DNA of 64,000 bases from Rhodospirillaceae bacterium (lineage in GTDB: Bacteria; Pseudomonadota; Alphaproteobacteria; Azospirillales; Azospirillaceae): contig JAJUIU010000005.1 in the NCBI GenBank assembly GCA_029267445.1, positions 21,627-85,626 of the forward strand, given 5' to 3'. The position numbers and the translations under genes were made by a program. Position 1 is the stretch's first letter. Each line of letters begins with the position of its first letter. Shown here piece by piece: positions 8,858 through 17,873 of the stretch. Below the pieces are notes generated by a model that made no database searches, was not told the origin of the DNA, and saw only the letters and a list, made by a program, of their open reading frames with translations.

Positions 8858-10479
8858 GGCGCGTCCTCCGCCACCGACGTCTTCTCCTTCGCGGCTTTGG
8901 CGGCGAGTGCGGCGTTCTTCTTGCGGAATTCCGGCCGGTCCTTCGGCACGTCCTCCCACACGCCGGCCGCGTGGCCGGTGCCGACACCCTCGAAGAACTC
9001 CCGCATCGTGTCGAAGCGGTGCTTGTTGCCCAGGGCGGCGTTGACCACCTGCGCCAGCGAACCCGCACCGGCCGGACCCATCAGGGGGCGCGCGGAGATC
9101 AGGTTGGTGAAGTAGAGGCCGGGGATCGCCAGCTCCTTCGCCTTCTGCACCACGGGCGTGGTGCCGATGGCGAGGTCGGGCTTGACCTCCTTCATCGCGG
9201 CGACGTCCTGCTCCAGCGAGGCGCGGTACTGCACGTGGACGCCGCGCGCCTCCAGCCACTCGCGATCGGGGTCCGACCAGCGGGTGCGGGGGCAGGCGGT
9301 GCCGACATAGGGCACCTCGGCCCCGCTCTCGATCAGCAGCCGGGCGACCAGCAGCTCCGAACCTTCGTAGCCGGAGAGCGTGATCCGCCCCTTGATCGGC
9401 TTGGCCGACAAGGCACCCCGGATGGCCGGCAGGAAGCGGGCCTTGGCCGCGTCCACCAGCTTGTCGGCCACGTTGCAGGCCTTGCCGATGGCCTCCAGCC
9501 ACGCGGCCGTGCCGTCATGCCCGACGGGGGCGGAGCCGACCATGGTGCGGCCGGCCGCTTGGAACTCCCGGTAGACGGCCGTGTAGAAGGGATGGATGGC
9601 GGCCACAGCCGCGCAGTCCAGCGCCGCGTAAAGCTCGCGCCATTCGCGCGTCGGGACGACCGGCCCGGCGGCGAGGCCGAGCGGCTCCAGCATCATGCCG
9701 ATGCCGACCGGGTCGGCGGGGAACATCTCCCCCACAAGGGTGACCGTCGGCTTGTCGCTCACGCCTTGGCGGGGTGCCGCGACCGGCCCCTGCTCGGCCT
9801 CCAGCCGGGCATAGTTCAGCATGGCGCCGGCGAGCACGTCCTTGGCCTCCGCATGGGTCGGAACGCCGAAGCCCGGCACGTCGATCCCGATGATCCGGAC
9901 GCCGTTGATCTCCTTGGGCAGGAGGCGCAGCGGCACGCCGGACGCCGTCGGGACGCAGAGGTTGGTGATGACCACCGCGTCGTACTTCTCAGGATCCGCC
10001 AGCTTGAAGACGGCCTCGCGGATGTCCTCGAACAGCTTGCCGGTGACCAGCGTCTCCGAGTTGAAGGGGACGTAGCCGACGGACCGGCGGGCGCCGTAGA
10101 AGTGGCTGGTGAAGGTCAGGCCGTAGACGCAGCAGGCGGACCCCGAGAGCACGGTGGCCGTGCGGCGCATGCGCAGGCCCACCCGCAAGGACCCGAAAGC
10201 CGGGCACATGCTCTGCGGCTGGTCGTGCGGGCCCTGCGGATAATCCTCCGCGTAGCGCTGCATCACGTCGCCGAGGCCGGCCTTCGCGGCCGCTTCGCGC
10301 ATGCCCGCCTTGTTGTGGCAGCCCATCCCGTCGCCGGACGTGTCCAGCTTCGGCGCGCAGCCGCCCACGGACGAGCCCTCCGGTACCGGATCGGCCTTCG
10401 CCGCGGCGCCCACGGCGTCGTAGACGATCTCCGCCGATGTCTCGGCCCCCTTCGTCGCGTGCCTGTCGTGGATGTCCAT
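8851..10479 (-). CDS. bchY: Chlorophyllide a reductase subunit Y
   Basis: 542 residues, somewhat longer than many homologues through a polar N-terminal stretch. Partner of BchZ in the BchYZ heterotetramer. Candidate iron-sulfur ligands are Cys41 (VGGCAPK), Cys92 (QSMCPAF) and Cys116/117 (SACCVYG). It starts 24 bases after bchX and overlaps bchZ. Confidence 0.95.
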   Translation of the reverse strand: MDIHDRHATKGAETSAEIVYDAVGAAAKADPVPEGSSVGGCAPKLDTSGDGMGCHNKAGMREAAAKAGLGDVMQRYAEDYPQGPHDQPQSMCPAFGSLRVGLRMRRTATVLSGSACCVYGLTFTSHFYGARRSVGYVPFNSETLVTGKLFEDIREAVFKLADPEKYDAVVITNLCVPTASGVPLRLLPKEINGVRIIGIDVPGFGVPTHAEAKDVLAGAMLNYARLEAEQGPVAAPRQGVSDKPTVTLVGEMFPADPVGIGMMLEPLGLAAGPVVPTREWRELYAALDCAAVAAIHPFYTAVYREFQAAGRTMVGSAPVGHDGTAAWLEAIGKACNVADKLVDAAKARFLPAIRGALSAKPIKGRITLSGYEGSELLVARLLIESGAEVPYVGTACPRTRWSDPDREWLEARGVHVQYRASLEQDVAAMKEVKPDLAIGTTPVVQKAKELAIPGLYFTNLISARPLMGPAGAGSLAQVVNAALGNKHRFDTMREFFEGVGTGHAAGVWEDVPKDRPEFRKKNAALAAKAAKEKTSVAEDAPC

Positions 10480-10503
10480 GGCCGTCTCCCGCGTTCCCCG
10501 GCC

Positions 10504-11535
10504 TCAGACCGTGTCGTAGATGACTTCGAGGGACGGCTTGGACACGGCGGCCTTGCCGCACATGTCCTCCATGGTCGCCGGCGTCAGCACCACGTCGCGG
10601 CCGACACTCTCCCCGCTGAACAGGCCCAGTAGGCCATCCTGGGAGAGGGGAGTCGGACGCTGCGGCGGTGCTTCGGCGACGTTGCGGGCCAGCTCCTCGA
10701 ACAGGGCGCCCCACTGGCCGCCGGGCTTACCGATGATCTCGTAGTTGGCCGACTTGCGGCGGATGTCCTCATGCGCCGGGATCGAGGCCAGGACGGGGAT
10801 GCCGACCGACTCCGCGAAGGCCGCGGCCTCGCCGGTGCCGTCATCCTTGTTCACGACCATGCCGGCGACGCCGACATTGCCGCCCAGCTTGCGGAAATAC
10901 TCCACCGCCGAGCAGACGTTGTTGGCGACGTAGAGCGACTGGAGGTCGTTGGAGCCGACGACGATGACCTTCTGGCACATGTCGCGGGCGATCGGCAGGC
11001 CGAAGCCGCCGCACACCACGTCGCCCAGGAAGTCCAGCAGGACGAAGTCGAAGCCCCAGTCGTGGAAGCCCAGCTTCTCCAGCGTCTCGAAGCCGTGGAT
11101 GATGCCGCGCCCGCCGCAGCCGCGACCGACCTCCGGCCCGCCCAGCTCCATGGCGAAGACGCCGTCGCGGATGAAGCAGACGTCGCCGATCTCGACCTGC
11201 TCTCCCGCCAGCTTCTTGCGGGTGGAGGTCTCGATGATCGTCGGGCAGGCCTTGCCGCCGAACAGGAGGGAGGTGGTGTCGCTCTTGGGATCGCAGCCGA
11301 TCAGCAGGACCTTCTTGCCCTGCTGGGCCATCATGTAGCTGAGGTTGGCGAGCGTGAAGCTCTTGCCGATGCCGCCCTTGCCGTAGATCGCGATGATCTG
11401 CGTTTCCTTCTTCACCGGTCCCGTATGGACCGGGTCAGGCTCCTGGGACGCCTCGTGCCGCAGGTTCTCCCGCAGGGTCGACTGCGGATCGGGCTTGGCT
11501 CGGTCGGCATCGGGCACGCGCAGGACCACGTTCAT
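10504..11535 (-). CDS. bchX: Chlorophyllide a reductase iron protein subunit X
   Basis: 343 residues, NifH-like ATP-dependent reductase that feeds electrons to BchYZ. The P-loop [10 protein letters not shown] is at residues 51-60. Cys140 (GRGCGGRG) and Cys175 (DVVCGGFG), 35 apart, match the two Fe4S4 ligands of NifH-family homodimers. ATG at 11535 overlaps the bchC stop as ATGA and has GGAGGGG 8 bases upstream; an in-frame ATG at 11541 is less well placed. Confidence 0.95.
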   Translation of the reverse strand: MNVVLRVPDADRAKPDPQSTLRENLRHEASQEPDPVHTGPVKKETQIIAIYGKGGIGKSFTLANLSYMMAQQGKKVLLIGCDPKSDTTSLLFGGKACPTIIETSTRKKLAGEQVEIGDVCFIRDGVFAMELGGPEVGRGCGGRGIIHGFETLEKLGFHDWGFDFVLLDFLGDVVCGGFGLPIARDMCQKVIVVGSNDLQSLYVANNVCSAVEYFRKLGGNVGVAGMVVNKDDGTGEAAAFAESVGIPVLASIPAHEDIRRKSANYEIIGKPGGQWGALFEELARNVAEAPPQRPTPLSQDGLLGLFSGESVGRDVVLTPATMEDMCGKAAVSKPSLEVIYDTV

Positions 11536-12467
11536 GAGCATCCCCTCCAATCCAAGATCATTTTCAGGCACGCGGGGTCGCCGAAGGCCGTGCGGTACGC
11601 CGCGTCGGCCTGGGCCGCCTCGTGCCGGTGCGTGATGAGCCCGTCGAGCGACAGGCGGCCGGATTCCATGAGGCTCTTCACGGCCACCAGGTCCGGTTCC
11701 TTCCATTCCGCCGCGATCCTCAGGCGCGCCTCGCGCATGAAGGCCGGCGGAAAGGAGAAGCTGAGCGGCTCGCTGTAGAAGCCGGCGAGGACGATCTCCC
11801 CGCCCCGGCGCAGCCGCGCGATGAGCGTGTCCAGCAGCTTGGAGTCGCCGCTGACATCGTAGATGGAACTGTAGTCGCGGCGCGGGTCGGCGTCGGGCGC
11901 CAACACGGGATATCCCTCGGCGCCGGACTGGCGGACGGGGTTCGTCTCCCACACGGTGGGTGCCTCGCCGCCCATGGCGAGCGCGATACGCGCCAGCAGC
12001 CGGCCCAGCACGCCGTGGCCGACGATCAGGTCGGGCAGGGCGCCTTCGGCCACCGCGTGGTAGGCGGTGGCGGCCAAGGCCAGAAGCACCGCCTGCTCCC
12101 CATACTTGGCGTCCACCGGGGTCACCCGGGCGCCGGGAACGATCACGCGCTTGGCGGCACCGCCGAACAGGCCGCGCACGTCGCCATAGCACTTGGCACC
12201 GGGGACGAAGACCATGTCACCGACCCGGCCGCCGGACCTGGATCCGGCCTCCACCACCGTGCCGACGGACTCGTAGCCGGGCACCAGCGGATAGCCCATG
12301 CCGGGGAAGGGCGGCATCCGGCCCTGCCAGAGCAGACGCTCCGTGCCGGTGCTGATCCCGCTCCAGGCGATATCGACCACCACGTCCTCGTCCCCCTGGG
12401 GGACGAGATCGACCCGCCTGAGCGCGATGCGCTCCGGTTCTTCGAGGACGATTGCGAGGGTGTTCAT
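11532..12467 (-). CDS. bchC: Bacteriochlorophyllide a dehydrogenase
   Basis: 311 residues, medium-chain (zinc-type alcohol) dehydrogenase family. Oxidises the 3-hydroxyethyl group of the bacteriochlorophyllide precursor to 3-acetyl. N-terminal [17 protein letters not shown] and the [32 protein letters not shown] region are typical (motif around residues 38-65). An in-frame ATG 45 bases earlier would run into the operator region, so ATG 12467 is preferred. Two TGT-N12 operators lie 46-89 bases upstream, marking a promoter in front of bchC within the crtEF-bchCXYZ-puf unit. Confidence 0.94.
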   Translation of the reverse strand: MNTLAIVLEEPERIALRRVDLVPQGDEDVVVDIAWSGISTGTERLLWQGRMPPFPGMGYPLVPGYESVGTVVEAGSRSGGRVGDMVFVPGAKCYGDVRGLFGGAAKRVIVPGARVTPVDAKYGEQAVLLALAATAYHAVAEGALPDLIVGHGVLGRLLARIALAMGGEAPTVWETNPVRQSGAEGYPVLAPDADPRRDYSSIYDVSGDSKLLDTLIARLRRGGEIVLAGFYSEPLSFSFPPAFMREARLRIAAEWKEPDLVAVKSLMESGRLSLDGLITHRHEAAQADAAYRTAFGDPACLKMILDWRGCS

Positions 12468-12512
12468 GGGGACACCAGGACTGACATGCCTATTCCAGCC
12501 TATGAGGCTCAA

Positions 12513-12530
12513 TGTCAGTCTAGCTTGACA
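12513..12530 (-). promoter_or_regulatory. PpsR/CrtJ-type operator upstream of bchC
   Basis: TGTCAGTCTAGCTTGACA is a perfect TGT-N12-ACA palindrome, the consensus of the redox-responsive repressor PpsR/CrtJ. It sits 46 bases before the bchC ATG, as in Rhodobacter. Confidence 0.8.
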
Positions 12531-12538
12531 TAATGGAA

Positions 12539-12556
12539 TGTCAAGTCAGGCTTACG
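12539..12556 (-). promoter_or_regulatory. Second, imperfect PpsR/CrtJ-type site upstream of bchC
   Basis: TGTCAAGTCAGGCTTACG matches TGT-N12-ACA except for the last base. It begins 26 bases (start to start) from the perfect site, a tandem arrangement like the paired bchC operators of Rhodobacter. On the minus strand its left half also reads TTGACA, a possible -35 element. Confidence 0.55.
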
Positions 12557-12619
12557 TCAATTCGACAAAGATTATGGACATCGCCCGCGACGCGCGTGGC
12601 GGGCGGCGGCGCGCCTGGA

Positions 12620-13798
12620 TCAGGGCCGCGCCGTGATGAGGGAGGCGATCAGCGGTGTGTGGGTCGGGATCGTCCGGATGCGGGCGAATCCGGCCTCCTG
12701 GAGGAGGCGGGACAGCTCCGGCGCCGTGCGTGGGCGGCCGCTGCCCATGGCCAGCAGATAAAGGCCGAAATAGGCGTCGCCCACCGGCTCGGCCCCGCGC
12801 GTTCCCGACAGGGGCTCGGCGATCAGCAGCGTCCCGTCGGGCGGCAGCGCGCGGCGGATGGCGCGCAGCAACGTCAGAACCGAGCCATCGTCGTGGTCGT
12901 GCACGATGCGGACGAGGGTGACGAGATCGGCACCCGTGGGCAGCGGGTCGGCGAGGAAGCTGCCGCCATGGAAGCTGGCGCGGTCGGACAGACCCAAGGT
13001 GGCGAAACGCTCCCGCGCCCGTTCGGCCACCGCCGGCAGGTCGAACAGCATCAGCCGGAGATGGGGCGCCTTGGCGGCGACGGCCGACAGGAAGGCGCCG
13101 TTGCCCCCGCCCACATCCAGGACGCAGCGGTGCGCGCCGAGCGGATATGCCGCCAGGACCTCCGCCGACACCATGGGCTGGGATGCCGCCATCAGGGCGG
13201 TGTAGGGGCCCACACTGTCCGCATCCAGGGCCTTCGGGTCGGCCTCCACCGCATAGGGCCAGAAGCCGCCAAGCGCCGTCTTGGCACCGCCGCGGCCGCC
13301 GCCCTGGCGCAGCAGCGCCACCGGATCGGCGAGGTCGGCGTAGAGCATGGCGTGATGCTCGACCATGGCGGCGATGCCGGGGTTCCCGAGCATGGCGGCG
13401 CCGAGCTGCCCCAGGGCGAAGCGCCCGCCGGAGCGTTCGGCGAACAGGCCGAGGGCCGCACCGGCCCTGAGCAGGCGGATGGCCGAGTCGGGCGGCAGGT
13501 CGAGGCGGGCGGCCAGGCCGGCCGCCGTCTGCGGCCCCTCCGCCAGGATCGCGAACAGGTTCAGCCGCACGCAGGCGAACAGGACCTGCGAGTAGACGAA
13601 GCCGGCGCAGATGTCGAACAGGTCGCGCGCACTTTTCCGCGCCAGGGGCCGGGTCAGGGGAAAGGCCGCCGCCCACTGGCGGAACCGGTCGCTGGCGACG
13701 AGGCGGTCGCGCAGGGCGAACAGCCGGTCGATCCAGGTCGACCCGCCGGCGGGCGAAGGGCCCATCGGATTCTCCACGGCTTCCCCGGCACCGCTCAT
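12620..13798 (-). CDS. crtF: Carotenoid O-methyltransferase CrtF
   Basis: 392 residues. Methylates the tertiary 1-hydroxyl of carotenoid intermediates in the spheroidene/spirilloxanthin branch, using S-adenosylmethionine. An N-terminal dimerisation/winged-helix region is followed by the SAM-binding motif CVLDVGGGNGAF near residue 225 and the RIVHDHDD segment typical of plant-like O-methyltransferases. Starts 34 bases after crtE stops and precedes the bchC promoter region. Confidence 0.92.
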   Translation of the reverse strand: MSGAGEAVENPMGPSPAGGSTWIDRLFALRDRLVASDRFRQWAAAFPLTRPLARKSARDLFDICAGFVYSQVLFACVRLNLFAILAEGPQTAAGLAARLDLPPDSAIRLLRAGAALGLFAERSGGRFALGQLGAAMLGNPGIAAMVEHHAMLYADLADPVALLRQGGGRGGAKTALGGFWPYAVEADPKALDADSVGPYTALMAASQPMVSAEVLAAYPLGAHRCVLDVGGGNGAFLSAVAAKAPHLRLMLFDLPAVAERARERFATLGLSDRASFHGGSFLADPLPTGADLVTLVRIVHDHDDGSVLTLLRAIRRALPPDGTLLIAEPLSGTRGAEPVGDAYFGLYLLAMGSGRPRTAPELSRLLQEAGFARIRTIPTHTPLIASLITARP

Positions 13799-13832
13799 GG
13801 CGGATCTCCTGGACGGCAGGGCCGGAGCCCGG

Positions 13833-14702
13833 TCAGGCGGCGACCTGGGCCAGTTCCTTGGGCAGCACCCTCCGGCCTTCGAGCCGGATCAGGGTGCGCA
13901 GCTCCTCCTGGCCGGGGCAGGCGGGGACGGAGGCCATGGCCGCGTCCACCAGCTCGTCCAGACGCCGCAGCGCGCCGGCGATGCCGAGCTCCCGCGCCGC
14001 ACTGCTGCGGCCGAGGGCGGCGTCGCGGCCGACCGGCTTGCCGATCTCCTCCGCACTGGAGGCGACGTCGCGCAGGTCGTCGGCGACCTGATAGGCCTCG
14101 CCCAACTTCTCGCCCAGCGTGCCCCAGGCCGACGGATCGGCCCCGGCGGCGGCGGCACCGGCCATGGTGGCCCCGGCGAACAGGGCGCCCGTCTTGGCGC
14201 GGTGATACTCCCGCAGGTCGGCCGCAGGCTCGCATTCCCAGGCCTGGCCTGCGATGATGCCCATGGGCATGCCGACAGCCCGGCTGACGATGCGGACGAG
14301 GCTACCCAGACGCTCCGGCCGGAGGATGGCCGCGCGGGCCAGCGTTTCGAAGGCGAGGACGATCAGACCGTCACCGGCCAGCACGGCCAGCGGCTCTCCA
14401 TACGCCTTGTGGACGGAGGGCTTGGCCCGCCGGGTCGCGGCATCGTCGAAGCAGGGAAGGTCGTCATGGACCAGGGAGGCGCAGTGCAGCAGTTCGATCG
14501 ACGCCGCCGCCGCGTCGGCCAGACCGGGCGCGTCGTCGCCCAGCGCCTTGGCCACGGCGATGGTCAGGCGGGGCCGGACACGGGCGCCGCCGGGAAACAC
14601 GGCGTAGCGCATGGCCGCCGCCAGCCGGGGCGGCGCGCCCATCCCCTCAGCCTCAAGGATGGCCGCGTCCAGGGCCAGTTCGATGCGCGATGCGACGTCC
14701 AT
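13833..14702 (-). CDS. crtE: Geranylgeranyl diphosphate synthase CrtE
   Basis: 289 residues. Makes GGPP for carotenoids and for the phytyl tail of bacteriochlorophyll. First aspartate-rich motif HDDLPCFDD at 79-87, second QVADDLRD around 205-212. ATG at 14702 with GGGAGG 7 bases upstream is preferred to TTG two codons earlier. It heads the long minus-strand superoperon and diverges from crtD across an operator. Confidence 0.94.
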   Translation of the reverse strand: MDVASRIELALDAAILEAEGMGAPPRLAAAMRYAVFPGGARVRPRLTIAVAKALGDDAPGLADAAAASIELLHCASLVHDDLPCFDDAATRRAKPSVHKAYGEPLAVLAGDGLIVLAFETLARAAILRPERLGSLVRIVSRAVGMPMGIIAGQAWECEPAADLREYHRAKTGALFAGATMAGAAAAGADPSAWGTLGEKLGEAYQVADDLRDVASSAEEIGKPVGRDAALGRSSAARELGIAGALRRLDELVDAAMASVPACPGQEELRTLIRLEGRRVLPKELAQVAA

Positions 14703-14754
14703 GCCCAAGCCTCCCGATCAATCCACGCCTCTGGAGACAGAGTGTAAACGTGGA

Positions 14755-14785
14755 TTGTCACGCAGTTTGTCAAATGATATTGACA
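14755..14785 (+). promoter_or_regulatory. crtE-crtD divergent promoter region with PpsR/CrtJ operator
   Basis: TGTCAAATGATATTGACA at 14768-14785 is a perfect TGT-N12-ACA palindrome. On the plus strand TTGTCA (14755-14760), a 17-base spacer and TATTGA (14778-14783) form a sigma-70-like promoter for crtD that the operator overlaps. On the minus strand the same palindrome contains TTGACA, a candidate -35 for crtE. A weaker TGT-N12-TCA is at 14743-14760. Confidence 0.75.
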
Positions 14786-14835
14786 GTGCGTCGGGCTTTT
14801 CGCAACGACATTCATGCGGGGGAGGCCGCCGCGCC

Positions 14836-16404
14836 GTGGGCAGGGACGTGGGCAGGGACCGCGTTGTCGTGATCGGGGCGGGCGTCGGCGGGCTGGTGGC
14901 GGCGACGCTGCTGGCGGCGCAGGGCCTGGACGTCACGGTCGTGGAGAAGGAGCCCGCACCCGGCGGCAAGATGCGCGAGGTCGCGATCGGCGACACGCGA
15001 CAGGATGCCGGTCCCACCGTATTCACCATGCGGCCCATCCTGGAGGACATCTTCGCCAGGGCGGGGACGTCGCTTGCCAGCCATCTGACGCTGCGGCCCT
15101 GCGCGACGCTGGCCCGGCACGCCTGGAGCGACACCGAACGGCTGGACCTGTTCGCCGACATCGAGCGCTCCGCCGACGCCATCGGCGATTTCGCCGGGGC
15201 CGACGCGGCGGCGGGCTACAGGCGTTTCTGCGCGGACGCGGGCCGCATCTTCCGGACGCTGGACGCGCCCTTCATGCAGGCGGCGAGTCCCGGCTTCGGC
15301 ACGATGATCTCCATCGCCGGCGTGGGCGGGATGCTGGACCTGCTGCGCACGCGGCCCTTCATCACGCTGTGGTCGGCGCTGGGGGGCTATTTCCGCGATC
15401 CGCGCCTGCGCCAGCTGTTCGGGCGCTATTCCACCTACTGCGGCTCCGACCCGTTCCGCGCCACGGCGACGCTGATGCTGGTGGCGCATGTGGAGCAGGA
15501 GGGCGTTTGGCTGGTGGAGGGCGGCATGCACCGGGTGGCCCGCGCGCTGGAGGCGGTGGCGACCGGGCATGGCGCGCGGTTCAGGTATGGCGTGGCGGCG
15601 GATGGCATCCGCCTGGAGCGCGGACGCGTGGCCGGGGTCGGCCTCGCCGACGGGGATGTGCTGCCGGCCGACCATGTGGTGGTGAACGCCGATGTCGGCG
15701 CGCTGGCGGCGGGGCGGTTCGGTGCGGCCGTGGCGCGCGCGGTGCCGGCGGTGCCGCCGGCCGCCCGGTCCCTGTCGGCCCTGACCTGGAGCGTGCTTGC
15801 CGAAACGGAGGGGTTCCCCCTGCTGCGCCACACGGTCTTCTTCTCCGACGACTACGCGGCCGAGTTCCGCGATATCTTCCAGGGCGGCCGCCTGCCGGCG
15901 AACCCCACCGTCTATGTCTGCGCCCATGACCGGGGCGACACGGAACCGGCGGGGCCGATCGGGGCCGAACGCATGCTGGTCCTGGTCAACGCGCCGGCCA
16001 CCGGCGATGGCCACGACTTTCCGGCCGAGGAGATCGAGCGATGCGCGACGCGGACATTCGGGCTGCTGGAGCGCTGCGGCCTGCGGGCGACCCTGGCGGC
16101 GGAGCGGACGGTGGTGACCACGCCGAAGGACTTCGACCGGATGTTCCCGACGACGGGCGGGGCGCTGTACGGCCGGGCGAGCCACGGCTGGCGGGCGAGC
16201 TTCCAGCGGCCGCCGGGGCGGACTCGGATCCCGGGGCTGTATCTGGCGGGGGGCAGCGCCCATCCGGGACCGGGGGTGCCGATGGCGGCGCTGTCGGGAC
16301 GGCTGGCGGTGGAATGCCTGCTGGCCGATCTGGGGGGCCGGTCCTGGGCTTCGACCGTCCCGTCCCGCGCGACGGCTATTCCTGGTGGTATGTCGACGCC
16401 CTGA
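14836..16404 (+). CDS. crtD: Carotenoid 3,4-desaturase CrtD
   Basis: 522 residues if started at GTG 14836, which has GGGGGAGG about 12 bases upstream; an ATG at 14814 is out of frame. FAD-binding GAGVGG lies at about residues 14-19, and the C-terminal GLYLAGGSAHPGPGVPMA segment is the conserved end of CrtI/CrtD-family desaturases. CrtD introduces the 3,4 double bond into 1-hydroxy- or methoxy-carotenoids. It overlaps crtC by 91 bases. Confidence 0.9.
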   Translation: MGRDVGRDRVVVIGAGVGGLVAATLLAAQGLDVTVVEKEPAPGGKMREVAIGDTRQDAGPTVFTMRPILEDIFARAGTSLASHLTLRPCATLARHAWSDTERLDLFADIERSADAIGDFAGADAAAGYRRFCADAGRIFRTLDAPFMQAASPGFGTMISIAGVGGMLDLLRTRPFITLWSALGGYFRDPRLRQLFGRYSTYCGSDPFRATATLMLVAHVEQEGVWLVEGGMHRVARALEAVATGHGARFRYGVAADGIRLERGRVAGVGLADGDVLPADHVVVNADVGALAAGRFGAAVARAVPAVPPAARSLSALTWSVLAETEGFPLLRHTVFFSDDYAAEFRDIFQGGRLPANPTVYVCAHDRGDTEPAGPIGAERMLVLVNAPATGDGHDFPAEEIERCATRTFGLLERCGLRATLAAERTVVTTPKDFDRMFPTTGGALYGRASHGWRASFQRPPGRTRIPGLYLAGGSAHPGPGVPMAALSGRLAVECLLADLGGRSWASTVPSRATAIPGGMSTP

Positions 16405-17285
16405 GCGATGATGGCCGGTACGGCCTGACCATCATCGCCTTCATCGGCAGCGTCTTCTCCCCCTACTACGCCTGGGCGCGGAAGCGGGGGCGGGGGGAGC
16501 CGACGGAGTTCTGCTCGCTCAACGTCGTGCTGCACGGGCCGGGGGCCGAGCGCTGGACCATGACCGAGCGCGGGTCGGCGGCGATCCGGCGCAGCGCCGA
16601 CAGCTTCGCCATCGGCCCCAGTGCCGTGAGCTGGGACGGAACCTCCCTCAGGATCGACATCGACGAGGTGACGGTGCCGATTCCCGGCCGGGTGCGGGGA
16701 ACCGTGCGCGTCCATCCCATCATGGTCACCGACCATGTGGAGCGGCTGGACGCGGCCGGTCGGCACCGCTGGTGGCCGGTCGCGCCCGCGTCGCGGGTGG
16801 CGGTCGAGCTATCCAGCCCGTCCCTGTGCTGGTCCGGCCCCGGCTACTTCGACAGCAACTGGGGCGACGCGCCGCTGGAGTCCGACTTTCCGGACTGGGA
16901 CTGGTGTCGGACCGCGCTCGGCCCCGGTGGACGGGAGGGGGCGGCGATCCTTTACGACGTGCGCCGGCGGGACGGGACCGGAAAGACCGTACCGATCCAC
17001 ATCCGCCCGGATGGCAGCGTCGAACCTTTCGCCGCACCGCCGCGCGTTACACTGCCGCGCACCAGCATCTGGCGCGTGCCCAGGGAGACCGGGTGCGAGC
17101 CGGGCGGGGAGGCGCGGGTGAGCGCCACCTTCCTCGACGCGCCGTTCTATGCGCGCTCCGTCGTGGAAACGCGGCTGCTCGGGCGGCCGGTCACCGCCAT
17201 GCACGAGAGTCTGGCGCTGGACCGCTTCGCCAGCGGCTGGGTGCAGATGCTGCTGCCGTTCCGGATGCCGCGCGTGGCGCGCTGA
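16314..17285 (+). CDS. crtC: Carotenoid 1,2-hydratase CrtC
   Basis: 323 residues if started at ATG 16314. Adds water across the 1,2 double bond of neurosporene or lycopene at the first step toward spirilloxanthin. The family core YSWWYVDALSDDG and IAFIGSVFSPYYAWARK is at residues about 21-55. The start lies 91 bases inside crtD; no better initiation codon is found before the conserved FDRPV region, so this overlap is probably real. Confidence 0.9.
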   Translation: MPAGRSGGPVLGFDRPVPRDGYSWWYVDALSDDGRYGLTIIAFIGSVFSPYYAWARKRGRGEPTEFCSLNVVLHGPGAERWTMTERGSAAIRRSADSFAIGPSAVSWDGTSLRIDIDEVTVPIPGRVRGTVRVHPIMVTDHVERLDAAGRHRWWPVAPASRVAVELSSPSLCWSGPGYFDSNWGDAPLESDFPDWDWCRTALGPGGREGAAILYDVRRRDGTGKTVPIHIRPDGSVEPFAAPPRVTLPRTSIWRVPRETGCEPGGEARVSATFLDAPFYARSVVETRLLGRPVTAMHESLALDRFASGWVQMLLPFRMPRVAR

Positions 17286-17295
17286 ACCGCCAGTC

Positions 17296-17520
17296 TCAGC
17301 GGCGGACGCCGTCCCGGTCGACCGCCCTGTCATGGGCCGCCAGCGCCTCGTCCCGCTCGACCACCACCTGCCGGGTGCCCGCACCCATGCCCTCGTCCTC
17401 GTGCCGCCGGTGCCGGCTGGACCGGATGCGGAAGAACTGCACGACCGCGACCAGAAGCACGATCAGGATGGTGACGAAGGCGAGCGTGAAGACGAGCTCG
17501 CTTGTGAAGAAATCGGGCAT
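17296..17520 (-). CDS. Small single-helix membrane protein, unknown function
   Basis: 74 residues: an acidic start (MPDFFTSE), one strong hydrophobic helix at about 10-30, then a basic HRRHEDE-rich cytosolic tail. Not recognised. It lies 10 bases from the end of crtC (convergent) and 131 bases downstream of the next small membrane gene on the same strand. Position among crt genes suggests a link with pigment-membrane assembly, but that is only context. High third-position GC supports coding. Confidence 0.6.
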   Translation of the reverse strand: MPDFFTSELVFTLAFVTILIVLLVAVVQFFRIRSSRHRRHEDEGMGAGTRQVVVERDEALAAHDRAVDRDGVRR

Positions 17521-17651
17521 GCCCCTGACCTCCGCGCCGGGATGGATCGGGGCGACAGGCCGTTCGAAAGCATGTTCAAACGGCGGCCCGCCCCCATTCG
17601 CAGCCCAACAGGCGGGGGGACGGGGGGTTCCCGGTCAGGGAAGGCCGACGC

Positions 17652-17855
17652 TCAGGGAGTACCGGGATCGGGGGTGGCGGACGCAGAGGCGGTGGCGGGG
17701 GCGGTGGCCTGTTCCCGCGCCTTGCGGGCGGCCTCCTCCGCTTCCCGCTTCCGGTACCGCTTCAGCGACCAGAGCTCGTAGAAGCAGAAGACCAGGATGC
17801 CGCCGAAGACCAGGACAAGCTCGAACAGCTTGAACGCGGTGGGGTCGCCCTGCAT
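17652..17855 (-). CDS. Small single-helix membrane protein, unknown function
   Basis: 67 residues with one hydrophobic helix at about 11-30 (LFELVLVFGGILVFCFYELW), then a charged RKREAEEAARKAREQ stretch likely to be a cytosolic helix and an Ala/Thr/Pro tail. Not recognised with certainty. It begins 18 bases after crtB stops and is probably co-transcribed with crtI-crtB; AAGGCCGATG-type spacing with a GAGGGAGA site supports the start. Confidence 0.65.
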   Translation of the reverse strand: MQGDPTAFKLFELVLVFGGILVFCFYELWSLKRYRKREAEEAARKAREQATAPATASASATPDPGTP

Positions 17856-17873
17856 CGGCCTTTCTCCCTCGTA

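Noticed and set aside
14814..14836. ATG at 14814 as the start of crtD
   Set aside because: It is out of frame with the FAD-binding motif by one base; GTG 14836 is in frame with a ribosome site upstream.
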